DNA of 64,000 nucleotides from Sesamum alatum (GCA_034509735.1 JACGWO010000012.1:5144367-5208366); one strand, 5' to 3'; shown: positions 1 to 11,442, counted from the stretch's first letter. The notes: generated by a model from the letters alone, not told the origin. Numbers and translations are program-made.

Positions 1-259
1 TTCGATCATACCAAATAAGCTACAAAACGTATCATTCTTTCCCCTTCTCCAATCACTTTTCCTCATCCAGTAACTTTTCCTTCACTGTGATTGAACCAAA
101 CAAAACCTTAAGGTCTCGGACAAGAGCTTCTTCTCTCTTTTTGCCCTTTTTGTTCTCCCCTTGGGCCTTTAGCCACTGAAGGTAATAGAAAAAGGCTTCG
201 GTGTAATCTTTTTCTTTTCTCGACTATTTACTATCTTCTGATATGTCTGGATTTAGTGT

Positions 260-1452
260 TTGCTATGCATCATGGATCTTATTTCATCTTGCAACATTTT
301 CGCTTCAGGATTCGCCACCTTAAGCTTTGGAAATCCCATGTTTGTATTGAAATTCGCAAAGCTCTACAAGCGCCTCTACTCATGTTCTTCAGTTGCTGAT
401 TCAGAAGCCAGTTACCTTACCAAACACATTGATTCTTTCCTCTCTAACGATGTATTGAACTCCAGGACCCTTTGCTCTACTCATGCCTCTATCATAATAA
501 CCGGTCATGCACATAATAGATTCATAGCATCCAAGCTGATAGCATCTTATGCTTCATTTAACCAGCCTCATTCTTCCACTAAAGTTTTTTATTCCCTCAG
601 TTTCAAAGACCCTTTTCTTTGGAACTCCATCATCCAAGCCCATTTTTCAAATGGAAACTAGTGCAAGCTATTAAGTTCTTCTCCAAGATGACGTTTTTTT
701 GGCAATTTGCCTAATCAGTTTACTATCCCTATGGTTGTTTCAACCTGTGCCAAACTTGGTCACTTTATGTTGGCATGAATGTCCATGGATTGGCATCAAA
801 ACTGAATCTTTTTTGTGGGAATTCCGATGTTGGGGCTTCATTTGTGCATATGTATTCGAAATGTGGGGTTGTGGATAATGCTTCTCACGTGTTCGATGAA
901 ATTGTTATGAAGGATGTGGTTGCTTGGACTGCGCTTGTGATTGGGTATGTGCAGAATGGGGAGAGTGAGAGTGGTTTGCAGTGCCTTCATGAGATGCACG
1001 GCATTGGTGGCTATGATGGGAGGCCAAATTTTCGGACATTAGAAGGGGGGTTCCAAGCTTGTGGCAATTTGAGTGCTTTGACAGAAGGCAGGTTCTTACA
1101 CGGATTTGCACTTAAATCTGGTCCTCACATATTGTTCAATCTACAGTTTTGTCAATGTATTCTAAGTGTGGTAGTATTGGGGATGCACGTGTTTCATTTT
1201 GTGAAGTTGTCAAGAAGGATCTATTCTCATGGACATCATTTATTGGCGTTTATGCGAAGTTGGGGTATGTTTGTGAATGCTTTCAAATATATTTGAAGAT
1301 GCAGGCTAATAGGGTTTACCCAGATGGAATGGTAATTAGTTGTTTGATTTTGTGGCTTTGCTAATTCCATGAAGGTCTTAGAAGGGAAAGCATTTCAAGG
1401 TTTTATATTAAGGAGAAATCTTGATGTTGATTAGATTGTTCATAGTTCATTA
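260..1452 (+). pseudogene. PPR gene, 5' part (broken, interrupted by Copia)
   Basis: This is the 5' portion of a pentatricopeptide-repeat protein gene. PPR proteins are helical-repeat RNA-binding proteins that usually act in mitochondria or chloroplasts. The ATG at 260 opens 133 codons ending at 661. A second readable stretch (775-1296) has typical PLS-class text such as 'HMYSKCGVVDNASHVFDEI' and 'DVVAWTALVIGYVQNG'. Another frame from 1149 continues with 'MYSKCGSIGDARVSF'. The segments are separated by a stop at 661 and by frameshifts near 665-775 and 1130-1150. A TAG near 1429 sits where the repeat pattern suggests Gln, so CAG>TAG is likely. Reading continues directly into 11448, beyond the Copia element, so the retrotransposon lies inside the repeat region. 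PPR family membership is secure; the subclass (plain P or PLS with E/DYW) cannot be told because the 3' end is missing. Confidence 0.85.
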
Positions 1453-2899
1453 TGTTAGAATAGGTGACCATGTAGTCAATCTTGGTAGGCGAATTGTAAC
1501 CTATGTCTGAACAATTTTGAAGTTTTTTGATAAAACCTTGATGAATAAGAAAGTGAAATTCATTTGGTGCATACTTTGTCTTTGTTCACTTTATCTACTT
1601 TATAACTGTTCTCTACACAAACAAAGCGCACAGACTGAAATCACATTTTGGGGACTGGGACTACGCTTGGAGGTAGGTCCATGAAATCAGTTCCGTCGAA
1701 TCAGTCTGAAAGTCTCCAAGTCAAGGAATCTCGAAAATGGGTACCGAGATTCCACTTGAGACTTGCACTAAGCATCTGTTGTCGTGTTTCATCAACGGGT
1801 GACGAGGGTCGTCTAAGCTGTGTTAGTGGGTCGGCCTGCTGGGGAGCAGCTGATTGAGGTGACTCACGGGAACCGTCTTAAGGAGGACCTTAAGTAGGGT
1901 CGGCTAGGTATGACGTGAGTTCTCGGTTCCAACGGTACAGGTCAAGTCCTTTGACTTGAGGAATTGCTGAGTTTACCTGTACATCGAGACTGTATCTTAG
2001 GTATGGTGAGAGATTGCCAACATGCACTTGAGTAGTCATAAGTCATATCTAGTGCAGCCACGGTGTATAACGTGACAGTAGTTTCCAAGAAATGATTTGT
2101 CTCTTGTCAAAAGGTGTTGACAGTTGTGTCTCACAATACTCTGTGTCTTGTCCCTAAAATCTGTGGCCACAGTAATTGAACAGAAATGAAGGATTCCCTG
2201 CGGCGTTTGGTAAAGGACAGACCGACACTTAGGTCCAAAATGGGTATATACATAATCCTTGCCCTAGACACTAAGTGGTGAGACCGTAGACGGAAGGATA
2301 GATGTACTGTAGAGCCTAAATGTTTATCCCCACGTATATTCACCTAGTCTCTAGTGCCATGGACCGTTGCTAGACGGCCACCCATGGTGACGGACGGATT
2401 CTAGGAATCCAACCAAGTCTAGCTGAAGGTGAACCTAAAGAGTCACACACAATCCGCACACACAACGTATTTAATTTGGAATTAAATATTTGGAGAGAAG
2501 TGGAGCGATTAAATTGAATTTAATCGGGTCCTTCTTTTTCTTGGGAAGAAATTAATTCCTTTTATTAGATGAAAGGAATTTATCTAATAAATTAGATTTA
2601 TTGGAAATTAATTTAATGGGCTTGGAATAAGTATATATATATATATATATATTTATTGCCTTTATGATTATTTAAATGAGATTTAAATATTCCATTAAAT
2701 TAATCAATGGTTGAGATTAAAGAGAGGAATCAATGGCTTGGATTGGTTTGACCAAGAAGCTAGATGTTGACTAGGATATCACTAGGTCAAATCCTATTCA
2801 ATGAGGAGTCTTCAAAGAGTAGGAATTAGAAGAGGAATGAGATTCCTCCTCTATAAATACTCTTAGGTGTTCTCTTTAGAAGAGATGATGAAATTCCAA

Positions 2900-2931
<32 letters not shown>

Positions 2932-3453
2932 ACTGCCGACTCACTCCCTCTCTCTCGGCCACTCCCTCTCTTCTTTCCTCTATGTTCTTCTGTGCTATAC
3001 AATTGAACGATAGGAGGTTTGATCTCGTTAATTAAATAGCGTTTGATCAATCCGTCCTCTCCAAATATCATATACACTTGCTCTTTCGTTAGCACGAGGA
3101 GCAAGATACGTGGGCGGATTGCGTGATGAATTAGAGGGTCTCAAAGTCGAGATCTTGGAGCAAAACGGGGAACAACACGAGTAGTGGCTTGAAGACGAAA
3201 ACGACAATCGGTAGGTTTCCGATTTATGTTTTCGCCCCTTTTCCTTTTAAGCCCTATGGCCTCCATGAAACTTTTGTATACTTTTATTATTCATGAGATA
3301 CACAGAATGCCCGGGAGATTCAAGGGAACACCTCTTGAATGTGTTTATTTTTATATCATTTATGCATGTTTAAATTCTTGCAATTTTAATTATACCGCGC
3401 TTCCGCATTCGTGCTACTCTCGGGCCGATCCACACACCTTCCGTAGGCTTTCA
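1453..3453 (+). repeat. 5' LTR of Copia element
   Basis: 2001 bp, starting TGTTAGAATAGG and ending CTTTCA just before the primer-binding site. It matches 9488-11442 throughout. It contains an (AT)n run near 2632-2652 and a (CA)n run near 2898-2932 that are longer than in the 3' LTR. It also has about 23 bp near 2116-2140 ('tgtctcacaatactctgtg') that the 3' LTR lacks. Confidence 0.95.
2852..2859 (+). promoter_or_regulatory. TATA box of the Copia 5' LTR
   Basis: TATAAATA lies after a CCTCC tract and about 600 bp before the LTR end. It is repeated at 10855-10862 in the 3' LTR. A position inside the LTR upstream of a pyrimidine-rich stretch fits a retrotransposon U3/R promoter. Inferred from motif and position only. 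Confidence 0.6.
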
Positions 3454-3454
3454 G

Positions 3455-3467
3455 TGGTATCAGAGCC
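3455..3467 (+). promoter_or_regulatory. Primer-binding site (initiator Met tRNA type)
   Basis: TGGTATCAGAGCC begins two bases after the 5' LTR. This is the canonical plant Copia PBS, complementary to the 3' end of initiator methionine tRNA, and it fixes the LTR boundary. Confidence 0.93.
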
Positions 3468-5570
3468 CGGTTCGGTGTATAGGCCTAGGGTTTTATGTGC
3501 GTTTACAGCATGAAAACGTGTATGGCATGATTTATTCAATTCTTGATGTTTTTAATTATCAAACATGTCGTTTTCTTGCTTTTAATCGTGTATGAATTTT
3601 GGTGCTGTTGGTTTCTTGTTTTTCTTGGGAAACGGGGGGTAAAACAAATAAAACGGAAGCAAACGGCACACGCGGCCAGCCGGTGGCTGATCGCGCACGC
3701 AGTGCGCTCAGGCGAGGCGCGCGCAGGCAGAGGAGCCTACGCGCGGCAGCCTCGCCAGGCGCGCACAACACGCGCGAATCAGGCCGGCATGCGCGCAGCT
3801 GGACGCCAGGCGTGGACGCATGGCCGGGCGTGCGCGCATGCACGCAGGGAAGCCTGCACGCGCGCTCCAGGCCAGTGCGTCGGGGCACCTGCGCGGCTGG
3901 TGCGCGGCCAAGGAGGCTGCGTGCGCAGGATGCGCACGCGAACGGCGAGGCAGGGTGGCGCGCGCGGTGTCACGGTGCCTGCGCGCGGCAGCATGCGCAG
4001 CACGACCGACTAGGCGCGGGCGCAGGGACAGCAGGTCAGGCCTGCTGGCCTGTGTGCACCGGTAGAACGCCGCCGGAGACGGCGGCCAGTTAATGTCTAC
4101 GTTTTCTTGTTATTTTATTTTTTGGATAAATTCTGAAAAATTAGTTTTATTTAATTTTGCATGTTTTTCTTAAAGAACATTATTTGGAAGGTTGTTGTAT
4201 TGGATTTGGAAGCCCGGGGATTACTCACCTTCAAATAATAAGGAAGGGTCTTCCTAAACGAGAATGGTTATTGCCAACGTTGTACCATATTTTTCATACA
4301 TAACTCGTCCATCTATCATGAGATGATGTGATTGGATATCATGGATTATATGCATATGTTTATGTGATTGGAAATCATGTAATTATGTGCGTTTATTGAG
4401 AATGGATGATCACGAGCCCTAGACCGAATGTATGGTTTAATTTGTATTGAGCCTGTGTGCCTCTTTTGCTTTCTCCTTCTGCTCTTCTAGTTGCCTTGGA
4501 ATAATAAAGCATTCTATTTCCCTCCTATTGTACTCCCCCTGCGTTTTCGCTGGGGTTTCTTTTTTACATATGTAATGAGAGTAGTATAGGAGTGAAGATT
4601 TTATTTTATGTATTTAGTGGAGATGAAGGAAGGTCCACATGGAGAGCCCAAAATGGAGGATCCAAGGCGTTCCATGGAGATTTGAAAGAGAAAAGAGACC
4701 AAGGCCTATCAGCATGTTGATCGGGTTGTTATTAAATGTAATAGTGTAGGACCAACCCTAGATTGACCATAGATCCACTGCGGGCTCAGTGGGTCGCATA
4801 GGATTCGGGCTCGTGATCATCCAATAGGGGCGTGCTAGGCTTTGATTTTGCATGTGGCTTTTATGGTGAATGAATGGTTTATTTATCATATTACTGCTAT
4901 GGGATGCAAACTTTAAATTACGCATTATGGATGAATGTGTATGTGTATGGGATCTCGGTCATTTACAACTCTCACTTGGTTGGACCAAAGTTCAAAATAT
5001 TAGACCCTCGATAAATGGACATGAACTCTAGGAGTTCGTCCATGCCTTCCAATCCGTGGCATATTGAGGAAGCTGTTTTAGGTCGATAGCGTGGTCTCAC
5101 GAGTTGTGGCACGACTATCGTGCTTAAAAGAAGTTGCACTATGTCATGAGCGAAAAGTAGACTGTTGTTACCTGTCTCACGAGTCGTAGAGGTACTAGTG
5201 GGTCTATGATTTGGTTGATTGGGTCGGGTCTAACTCCCAAATAACGTGATTCGCTTGGAGTCCTCGGGATCACGTGAAAAGGGTGAGGCAATTATCTTGG
5301 GAATCTCGTGGAACGAGGATGGTATGGTATACCTCCCACAAGATTCTTCCCATGCGAATCGTAAAAACGGGGTATGGGGAAAATCGTTGTGGATCCCAAG
5401 CCCACTAGAAAAGGGTATTTCCCAATAATAACGTTTGAGAGTATCGTGTTTTTGTATAAATAGTGGAAGCATTAAATGACTAAAGTCCAAGCGTTTAATT
5501 ATTTATCAAAACTTCCGTCTTTTAAAATTTTGTTGATTGTAGTTCTGTTCTTTTAAATGTAGATTTAAAA
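3468..5570 (+). other. Copia untranslated leader with a GC-rich block
   Basis: This is a 2.1-kb leader between PBS and Gag with no recognisable protein. The stretch about 3655-4085 is strikingly GC- and CpG-rich (repeated GCGCGC, CGCGCAGGC, GCATGCGC) in an otherwise AT-rich element. Open frames overlapping there on both strands are low-complexity Arg/Ala/Gly strings and look like composition artefacts. From about 4090 to 5570 I see only AT-rich non-coding sequence. Confidence 0.7.
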
Positions 5571-6371
5571 ATGTCTAAGAACCCATTATCAACCATACTT
5601 GAGACCAACAAGTTTAATGGAACCAATTACAACGACTGGTTGTGCAATATGAGGATAGTCCTAGATTACGAGAACCAAGGCTACGTCATGGACGAGCCGT
5701 TCCCTAGGACCTTGCCGGAAGGATCCACGCCAGAAGAACGTGAGACGTTCGAGACTTGGCATAAGGATAACCGGAAAGTCTGTAGCATCACACTTGCCTC
5801 TATGACGAATGAGATTCAGAAGCAGTATGAAAGGCTGGACGATGTCCCTTCCATGATGGTTCGCCTGAAGGATTGCTATGCAGTTACGGACCGGCATACT
5901 AGGTATGTCGCGAAGAAGGCGTTCTTTGGAACTAAAATGACCGAAGGATCCTCTGTACAAAAGCATGGGGTCAAGATGCTTACCTTGGTGGAAAAGCTCG
6001 AGGACCTCAAGGTAGGGCTCGATAACGGGACGTACATAGATGTGATCCTTCAGTCTCTCCTACCCTCCTTCGACCAATTCATTGTTAACTACAACATGAA
6101 CACAATTGAGAAGGGTATTCATGAATTAATCAATATGTTGGTGCAATACGAGGCAACGACCAAAAAGTCTACGCCGTCGGTATTTTTTGGAGATGCTTCA
6201 ACTTCCAAGACGAAAGGCAAGGGTGCCAGACATTGGAAAAGGAAGAAGGGAAAGGGAAAAGCCGTCAAAGCAGCTACCAACACTAAGAGTGTTCCCATTG
6301 CCAAAATGGGGAAAGGCAAAGGAAAGGGGAAGGTTGACTCAAAGCAACAGTCGAGGGCATATGACGTATGA
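5571..6371 (+). CDS. gag: Copia Gag polyprotein segment
   Basis: This 266-residue Gag forms the virus-like particle that packages element RNA. Near the N terminus it has 'NKFNGTNYNDWLCNMRIVL', a typical Copia Gag (UBN2/retrotran_gag) opening, and the helical core follows to about residue 205. The C-terminal 60 residues are very basic (repeated GKGKGK and KRKKGKGK), suiting RNA binding. The ATG at 5571 is the first in frame and matches the family start 'MSKNP'. The frame ends in the middle of the expected zinc knuckle. The first CxxC part is lost and the rest (NCREKGHWKRDCP) continues in the frame beginning at 6368. This indicates a small deletion near 6369 that split an originally continuous gag-pol frame. 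Confidence 0.9.
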   Translation: MSKNPLSTILETNKFNGTNYNDWLCNMRIVLDYENQGYVMDEPFPRTLPEGSTPEERETFETWHKDNRKVCSITLASMTNEIQKQYERLDDVPSMMVRLKDCYAVTDRHTRYVAKKAFFGTKMTEGSSVQKHGVKMLTLVEKLEDLKVGLDNGTYIDVILQSLLPSFDQFIVNYNMNTIEKGIHELINMLVQYEATTKKSTPSVFFGDASTSKTKGKGARHWKRKKGKGKAVKAATNTKSVPIAKMGKGKGKGKVDSKQQSRAYDV

Positions 6372-7822
6372 TCAATTGCCGTGAGAAAGGGCATTGGAAG
6401 AGGGATTGCCCCAAACACCTCTCCAAACAAGGTATCTTTGTGATTGAGGTTAATATTGTTACTAACACTACCTCTTGGATATTAGATACCGGCTGTGGAG
6501 CTCACATTTGCAATGATTTGCAGGTGCTGAAAAGAAGCAGAAAACTGAGTAGCGGGGATATGGTCCTAAAGCTTGGGAATGGCAAGGCCATCTCGGCAGA
6601 AGCAATAGGATTCGCCACTCTAGTAGTTAGTGATCACATTAGTATAGAATTAGAGCAAGTTTATTATGTACCTAGCATGATTAGAAACATCATTTCCATT
6701 CCGTTGTTAGACAATAGTGGATATGAGTTTATGATCAATAAAAATTGCTTTTATTTGATGAGGTGTGGAATTGCTCATCTGCTTGGTACGCTTAATAACG
6801 GCCTCTATATCTTGCAACAAACAAACTTCGTTCTAAACGCTCAACACAAACGTAAAATAGATAATAACGGGAACGCACAACTGTGGCACGCGAGGCTATG
6901 TCACATTTCCCAAGATAGGATGAAGAAATTGGTAGACTCAAAGAACCTAGAGGTAGGGGACTTGAGTGAGCTACCAACTTGTGAATCCTGTCTCAGTGGG
7001 AAAATGACCAAGAAGCCCTTTGTAGGACAAAGTAGGCTTGCCACAGGTCTGTTGGACTTGGTCCATACAGACATATGTGGACCACTAAGGATGCAAGCCC
7101 GAGGTGGGCTTTCCTACTTCATAACCTTCACCGATGATCATTCACGGTATGGTTATGTATACCTGATGAGATACAAGTCTGAAGCTCTTGAGAGGTTTAA
7201 AGAATTCAGACTTGAAGTTGAGAACCAAACCGGCTGCAAAATTAAAGTCCTACTATCAGACCGAAGCAGAGAGTACCTTAGTACTAAGTTCCTTAATTAT
7301 CTTAAAGAAAACGGTATAATCTCTGAATGGACACCTCCCGGGACACCACAGTTAAATGGGGTCTCTGAAAGGAGGAATCAAACCCTGTTGGACATGGTCC
7401 GGTCTATGATGAGTTTTACCAAATTGCACTTGTCCTTTTGGGGCTACGCATTGGAGACTGCGGCCAAGTTGTTAAATTTGGCGCCCACCAACGTATTGAC
7501 CCAAACGCGATATGAAATATGGCACGGCAAGCCTGCGTCCTACAACTACTTGAAAGTGTTGGGTAGCCCCGCATACGTCAAGAAGCTAGTGGGAGACAAG
7601 ATAGAATCAAAGTCTAGTTTATGCAGGTTCGTTGGATACCCCAAGCAAACTGCAGGTTACTATTTCTATGACCCCTTGGAACAAAAGGTATTTATTTCAA
7701 GGAACGCAGTGTTCTTGGAACAAGGCTTTCCAGAGGATATCCAACCTGATGAACTGATCCTTGAGGAGTCAAGTGATGGAAACCAGTCATCAGTGGAGGC
7801 CGCAAATTCCTCACTTAGATAA
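6368..7822 (+). CDS. pol: Copia Pol: zinc-knuckle remnant, protease, integrase
   Basis: This is a 484-residue open segment. Residues 4-16 hold the second half of a CCHC knuckle. The aspartic protease motif DTGCGAHI has its catalytic Asp at residue 40. The GAG-pre-integrase domain follows, with the zinc-binding pattern LWHARLCHIS (about 172-181) and CESC (about 205-208). The integrase core has Asp at residues 235 (VHTDICG) and 298 (LLSDRSREY) and Glu at 334 (GVSERRNQ). That spacing is the canonical DD35E. The usual 'DRGGEY' has become 'DRSREY'. The frame stops at 7820-7822 just before the RT segment, so Pol is cut in two. The first ATG at 6368 is only the track start; translation originally came through Gag. 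Confidence 0.93.
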   Translation: MINCREKGHWKRDCPKHLSKQGIFVIEVNIVTNTTSWILDTGCGAHICNDLQVLKRSRKLSSGDMVLKLGNGKAISAEAIGFATLVVSDHISIELEQVYYVPSMIRNIISIPLLDNSGYEFMINKNCFYLMRCGIAHLLGTLNNGLYILQQTNFVLNAQHKRKIDNNGNAQLWHARLCHISQDRMKKLVDSKNLEVGDLSELPTCESCLSGKMTKKPFVGQSRLATGLLDLVHTDICGPLRMQARGGLSYFITFTDDHSRYGYVYLMRYKSEALERFKEFRLEVENQTGCKIKVLLSDRSREYLSTKFLNYLKENGIISEWTPPGTPQLNGVSERRNQTLLDMVRSMMSFTKLHLSFWGYALETAAKLLNLAPTNVLTQTRYEIWHGKPASYNYLKVLGSPAYVKKLVGDKIESKSSLCRFVGYPKQTAGYYFYDPLEQKVFISRNAVFLEQGFPEDIQPDELILEESSDGNQSSVEAANSSLR

Positions 7823-7840
7823 TTCAGGATAGATACCCAG

Positions 7841-8800
7841 ATGGCTGACCAACCTCGAGAAGTCCAGCATGCTAGGCATGAAGGACGACCTCAGGAAGGG
7901 CCAGCCTCGGTACCTGAACCACCGGCTCCAATACAGTCAGCGCCCATAGTCACCACTGATGTTCCCGTTCTCCGTAGGTCAGCTAGAGAGTCCCGACATC
8001 CAGTGAGATACGGCTTTCTAAACACGACCAGTCTATTGGATAAGAATCCTAAGACATACCGGGAAGCGATGTCTAACATCGACTCTGGGAGATGGCTTGA
8101 GGCCATGAAAATCGAAATGGACTCCATGAATGAGAACCAAGTTTGGACACTTGTAGACCCACCCAAAGGGGTTAAGCCAGTTGGCTGCAAATGGGTCTAT
8201 AAGCGCAAACTTGGCATTGATGGAGAGGTCACAACCTTCAAGGCTAGGCTAGTAGCAAAAGGGTACACTCAACGACCCAGGGTCGATTTTGAGGACACCT
8301 ACTCGCCAGTAGCCATGGCTAAGTCCATTCAGATCCTGCTTGCCATAGCAGCATGGTATGACTATGAGATATGGCAGATGGACGTGAAAACGGCCTTCCT
8401 CAATGGTTTCGTTGAGGAAGAGATGTACATGGATCAGCTGGAGGGTTTCATGGTCGCCGGAGAAGAACAGAAAGTCTGTTGTCTCCAAAAGTCCATCTAT
8501 GGCCTCAAACAAACATCCCGAAGTTGGAACATTCGCTTTGATGAAATTATACGGGATTATGATTTCATCAAAAATGAATCCGACCCTTGTGTATACAAGA
8601 AGGTCAGTGGGAGCTCTATAGTGTTCCTAGTGCTTTATGTGGATGACATTCTGCTCATAGGAAATGACGTGAGAATGTTAGGTGACACAAAAGCATGGTT
8701 ATCAACTCAGTTTTCCATGAAGGATTTGGGAGAAGCCTTCTACATTCTTGGCATCCAGATTGTCAGGGAAAGATTTAAAAGAATGTTAGGACTAACCTAA
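7841..8800 (+). CDS. pol: Copia Pol: reverse transcriptase (RVT_2)
   Basis: This 319-residue segment carries the Copia reverse transcriptase, which copies element RNA into DNA. Hallmarks in order are WLEAMKIEMDSM, NQVWTLVDPPKG, CKWVYKRKLGIDG, FKARLVAKGYTQ, DFEDTYSPVA, QMDVKTAFLNG, KSIYGLKQ and the catalytic YVDD at 8636-8647 (residues 266-269), then TQFSMKDLGEA. Usual GVDFEDTYSPV reads RVDFEDTY here. The segment ends at a stop at 8798, where the family normally runs on into the connection and RNase H. Between 8810 and 8950 there are stops, and the conserved 'GSLMYAMLCTRPD'-type stretch is missing, which implies an internal deletion near 8860. Confidence 0.94.
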   Translation: MADQPREVQHARHEGRPQEGPASVPEPPAPIQSAPIVTTDVPVLRRSARESRHPVRYGFLNTTSLLDKNPKTYREAMSNIDSGRWLEAMKIEMDSMNENQVWTLVDPPKGVKPVGCKWVYKRKLGIDGEVTTFKARLVAKGYTQRPRVDFEDTYSPVAMAKSIQILLAIAAWYDYEIWQMDVKTAFLNGFVEEEMYMDQLEGFMVAGEEQKVCCLQKSIYGLKQTSRSWNIRFDEIIRDYDFIKNESDPCVYKKVSGSSIVFLVLYVDDILLIGNDVRMLGDTKAWLSTQFSMKDLGEAFYILGIQIVRERFKRMLGLT

Positions 8801-8952
8801 AACTCGTATATGGAGAAAGTCCTGAAAAGGTTTCGGATGGACCTGACAATGCTTACGCCTTAAGCGTAACGAGCAGATATCAGTCCTGTGCAGGAGAGGC
8901 ACATTGGAATGCGGTCAAGGGCATCCTTGAGTACCTAAGGAGGACTAAGGAA

Positions 8953-9471
8953 ATGTTCCTAGTCTATGGTAATGGAGAACTGATCCTGGAAGGCTTTAGC
9001 GATGCTAGTTTCCAGGCAGATGACAATGATGCCAAGTCTCAATCAGGTTATCTATTCAGGCTCAATGAAGGAGTGGTAGCATGGAAAAGTTCCAAACAAG
9101 CAACCACTGCCGATTTGACCACTGAGGCCGAATACATAGCAGCTTCAGAAGCTGCCAAAGAAGCGGTTTGGATGAGAAACTACATCCAAGAGTTGGGTGT
9201 GGTGCTTAGCATCGCCGAGCCCGTTGTCATGTTTTGTGATAACAACGGAGCTATAGCGCAAGCAAAGGAATCGAGATCTCATCACCGATCCAAACACATT
9301 CTTAGATGCTACCACCTTCTAAGAGAAATGGTGGGAAGAGATGACATTCGGATGGATCGAGTCAACTCAGCAGACAACATAGCAGATCCTCTGACAAAGC
9401 CTATGTCGCAGAGCGCTCATACACAACATCTTGAGAAGATGGGTATTAGGCATATGGGTGATTGGCTTTAA
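8953..9471 (+). CDS. pol: Copia Pol: RNase H
   Basis: This is the C-terminal RNase H domain, which removes the RNA strand during reverse transcription. Visible motifs include GFSDASFQAD with its catalytic Asp, WKSSKQ, TTEAEYIAASEA with Glu, CDNNGAIAQA with Asp, and the conserved tail HHRSKHI...NIADPLTKPM. It ends at 9471, 16 bases before the 3' LTR, the usual place for Copia pol to end. It is now out of phase with the RT because of the upstream deletion. Confidence 0.93.
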   Translation: MFLVYGNGELILEGFSDASFQADDNDAKSQSGYLFRLNEGVVAWKSSKQATTADLTTEAEYIAASEAAKEAVWMRNYIQELGVVLSIAEPVVMFCDNNGAIAQAKESRSHHRSKHILRCYHLLREMVGRDDIRMDRVNSADNIADPLTKPMSQSAHTQHLEKMGIRHMGDWL

Positions 9472-9476
9472 AGGTC

Positions 9477-9487
9477 AATTGGGAGAT
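9477..9487 (+). promoter_or_regulatory. Polypurine tract of Copia
   Basis: ATTGGGAGAT lies immediately 5' of the 3' LTR start TGTTAG. It is a purine-rich plus-strand primer in the standard position and confirms the LTR edge at 9488. Confidence 0.85.
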
Positions 9488-11442
9488 TGTTAGAATAGGT
9501 GACCATGTAGCCAATCTTGGTAGGCGAATTGTAACCTATGTCTAAACAATTTCGAAGTTTTTTGATAAAACCTTGATGAATAAGAAAGTGAAATTCATTT
9601 GGCACATACTTTGTTTGTGTTCACTTTATCTGCTTTATAATTATTCGCTACACAAACAAAGCGCATAGACTGAAATCACATTTCGGGGACTGGGACTACG
9701 CTTGGAGGTAGGTCCATGAAATCAGTTCCGTCGAATCAGTCTGGAAATCTCCAAGTCAATGAATCTCGAAATGGGTACCGAGATTCCACTTGAGACTTGC
9801 ACTAAGCATCTGCTGTCGTGTTTCATCGACAGGTGACGAGGGTCGTCTAAGCAGTGTTAGTGGATCGGCCTGCTGGGGAGCAGCTGATTGAGGTGACTCG
9901 CGGGAACCGTCTTATGTAGGACCTTGAGTAGGGTTGGCTAGGTATGACGTGAGTTTCCGGTTCCAACGGTACAGGTCAAGTTCTTTGACTTGAGAAATTG
10001 CTGAGTTTACCTGTACATCGAGACTGTATCTTAGATATGGTGAGAGATTGCAAAATGCACTTGAGTAGTCATAAGCCATATCTAGTGCAGCCACGGTGTA
10101 AAACGTGACAGTAGTTCCAAGAAATGATCTGTCTCCTGTCAAAAGGTGTTGACAGTTTGTCCCTAAAATCTGTGGCCACAGTAACTGAACAGAAGGGAAG
10201 GATTCCCTGCGGCGTTTGGTAAAGGACAGACCGACACTTAGGTCCAAAATGGGTACCTACATAATCCGTGCCCTAGACACTAAGTGGTGAGACCGTAAAC
10301 GGAAGGATAGATGTACTGTAGAGCCTAAATATTCATCCCCACGCATATTCACCTAGTCTCTAGTGTCATGGACCGTTGGTAGACGGCCACCCATGGTGAC
10401 GGGCGGATTCTAGGAATCCAACCAAGTCTAGCTGAAGGTGAACCTAAAGAGTCACACACAATCCGCACACACGACGTATTTAATTTGGAATTAAATATTT
10501 GGAGAGAAGTGGAGCGATTAAATTGGATTTAATAGGGTCCTTGTTTTTCTTGGGAAGAAATTAATTCCTTTTATTAGATGAAAGGAATTTATCTAATAAA
10601 TTAGATTTATTGGAAATTAATTTAATGGGCTTGGAATAAATATTTATATATTTATTTATTGCCTTTAGGATTATTTAAATGAAATTTAAATATTCCATTA
10701 AATTAATCAGTGGTTGAGATTGAAGAGAGGAATCAGTGGCTAGGATTGGTTTGAGCAAGAAGCTAGATGTTGACTAGGATTTGACTATGTCAAATCCTAT
10801 TCAAGGAGGAGTCTTCAAAGAATAGGAATTAGAAGAGGAATGGGATTCCTCCTCTATAAATACTCTTAGGTGTTCTCTTTAGAAGAGATGATAAAATTTC
10901 GAACACACACACACACACACCCCGCCGACTCACTCTCTCTCTCTCTCTCTCTCGGCCACTCCCTCTCTTCTTTCCTCTATGTTCTTTTGTGTTATACAAT
11001 TGAACAATAGGAGGTTTGATCTCGTTAATTAAATAGCGTTTGATCAATCCGTCCTCTCCAAATATCATATACACTTGTTTTTTCACTAGCACGAGGAGCA
11101 AAATACGTGGGCGGATTGCGTGTACGAATTAGAGGGTCTCAAAGTCGAGATCTTGGAGCAAAATGGGGAACAACGTGAGTAGCGGCTTGAAGACGAAAAT
11201 GACAATCGGTAGGCTTCCGATTTATATTTTCACCCCTTTTCCTTTTAAACCCTATGACATCCATGAAACTTTTGTATGCTTTTATTATTCATGGGATACA
11301 CTGAATGCCCGGGAGATTCAAGGGAACACCCCTTAAATATGTTTATTTTTATATCATTTATGCATGTTTAAATTCTGCAATTTTAATTATACCGCGCTTC
11401 CGCATTCGCGCTACTCCTGGGCCGATCTTTCGTAGGCCTTCA
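9488..11442 (+). repeat. 3' LTR of Copia element
   Basis: 1955 bp, aligned with 1453-3453. It is shorter because of the missing 23 bp near 10153 and shorter microsatellites. It has a (CA)n/(CT)n tract at about 10903-10953. It ends TTCA at 11442, followed by the CATTA target duplication. Confidence 0.95.

Larger units (their letters stand above)
1453..11442 (+). mobile_element. LTR retrotransposon, Copia superfamily, 9.99 kb
   Basis: This is a structurally complete Copia element. It has two LTRs (1453-3453 and 9488-11442), both starting TGTTAGAATAGG and ending TTCA. An exact 5-bp target duplication, CATTA, lies at 1448-1452 and 11443-11447. A primer-binding site of the initiator-methionine tRNA type follows the 5' LTR, and a purine tract precedes the 3' LTR. 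Internal domain order is Gag, protease, integrase, RT, RNase H, which defines Copia. The coding region is broken by a frameshift at the Gag/protease border, stops at 7820 and 8798, and a deletion between RT and RNase H, so it cannot act alone. The first 137 or so aligned LTR bases show about 7 mismatches, suggesting a moderately young insertion. The Copia lineage was not determined. Confidence 0.96.

Noticed and set aside
3543..4093. Several overlapping long frames on both strands in the GC-rich leader
   Set aside because: Stop-poor because of extreme GC content; Arg/Ala/Gly-rich strings in every frame, no domain.
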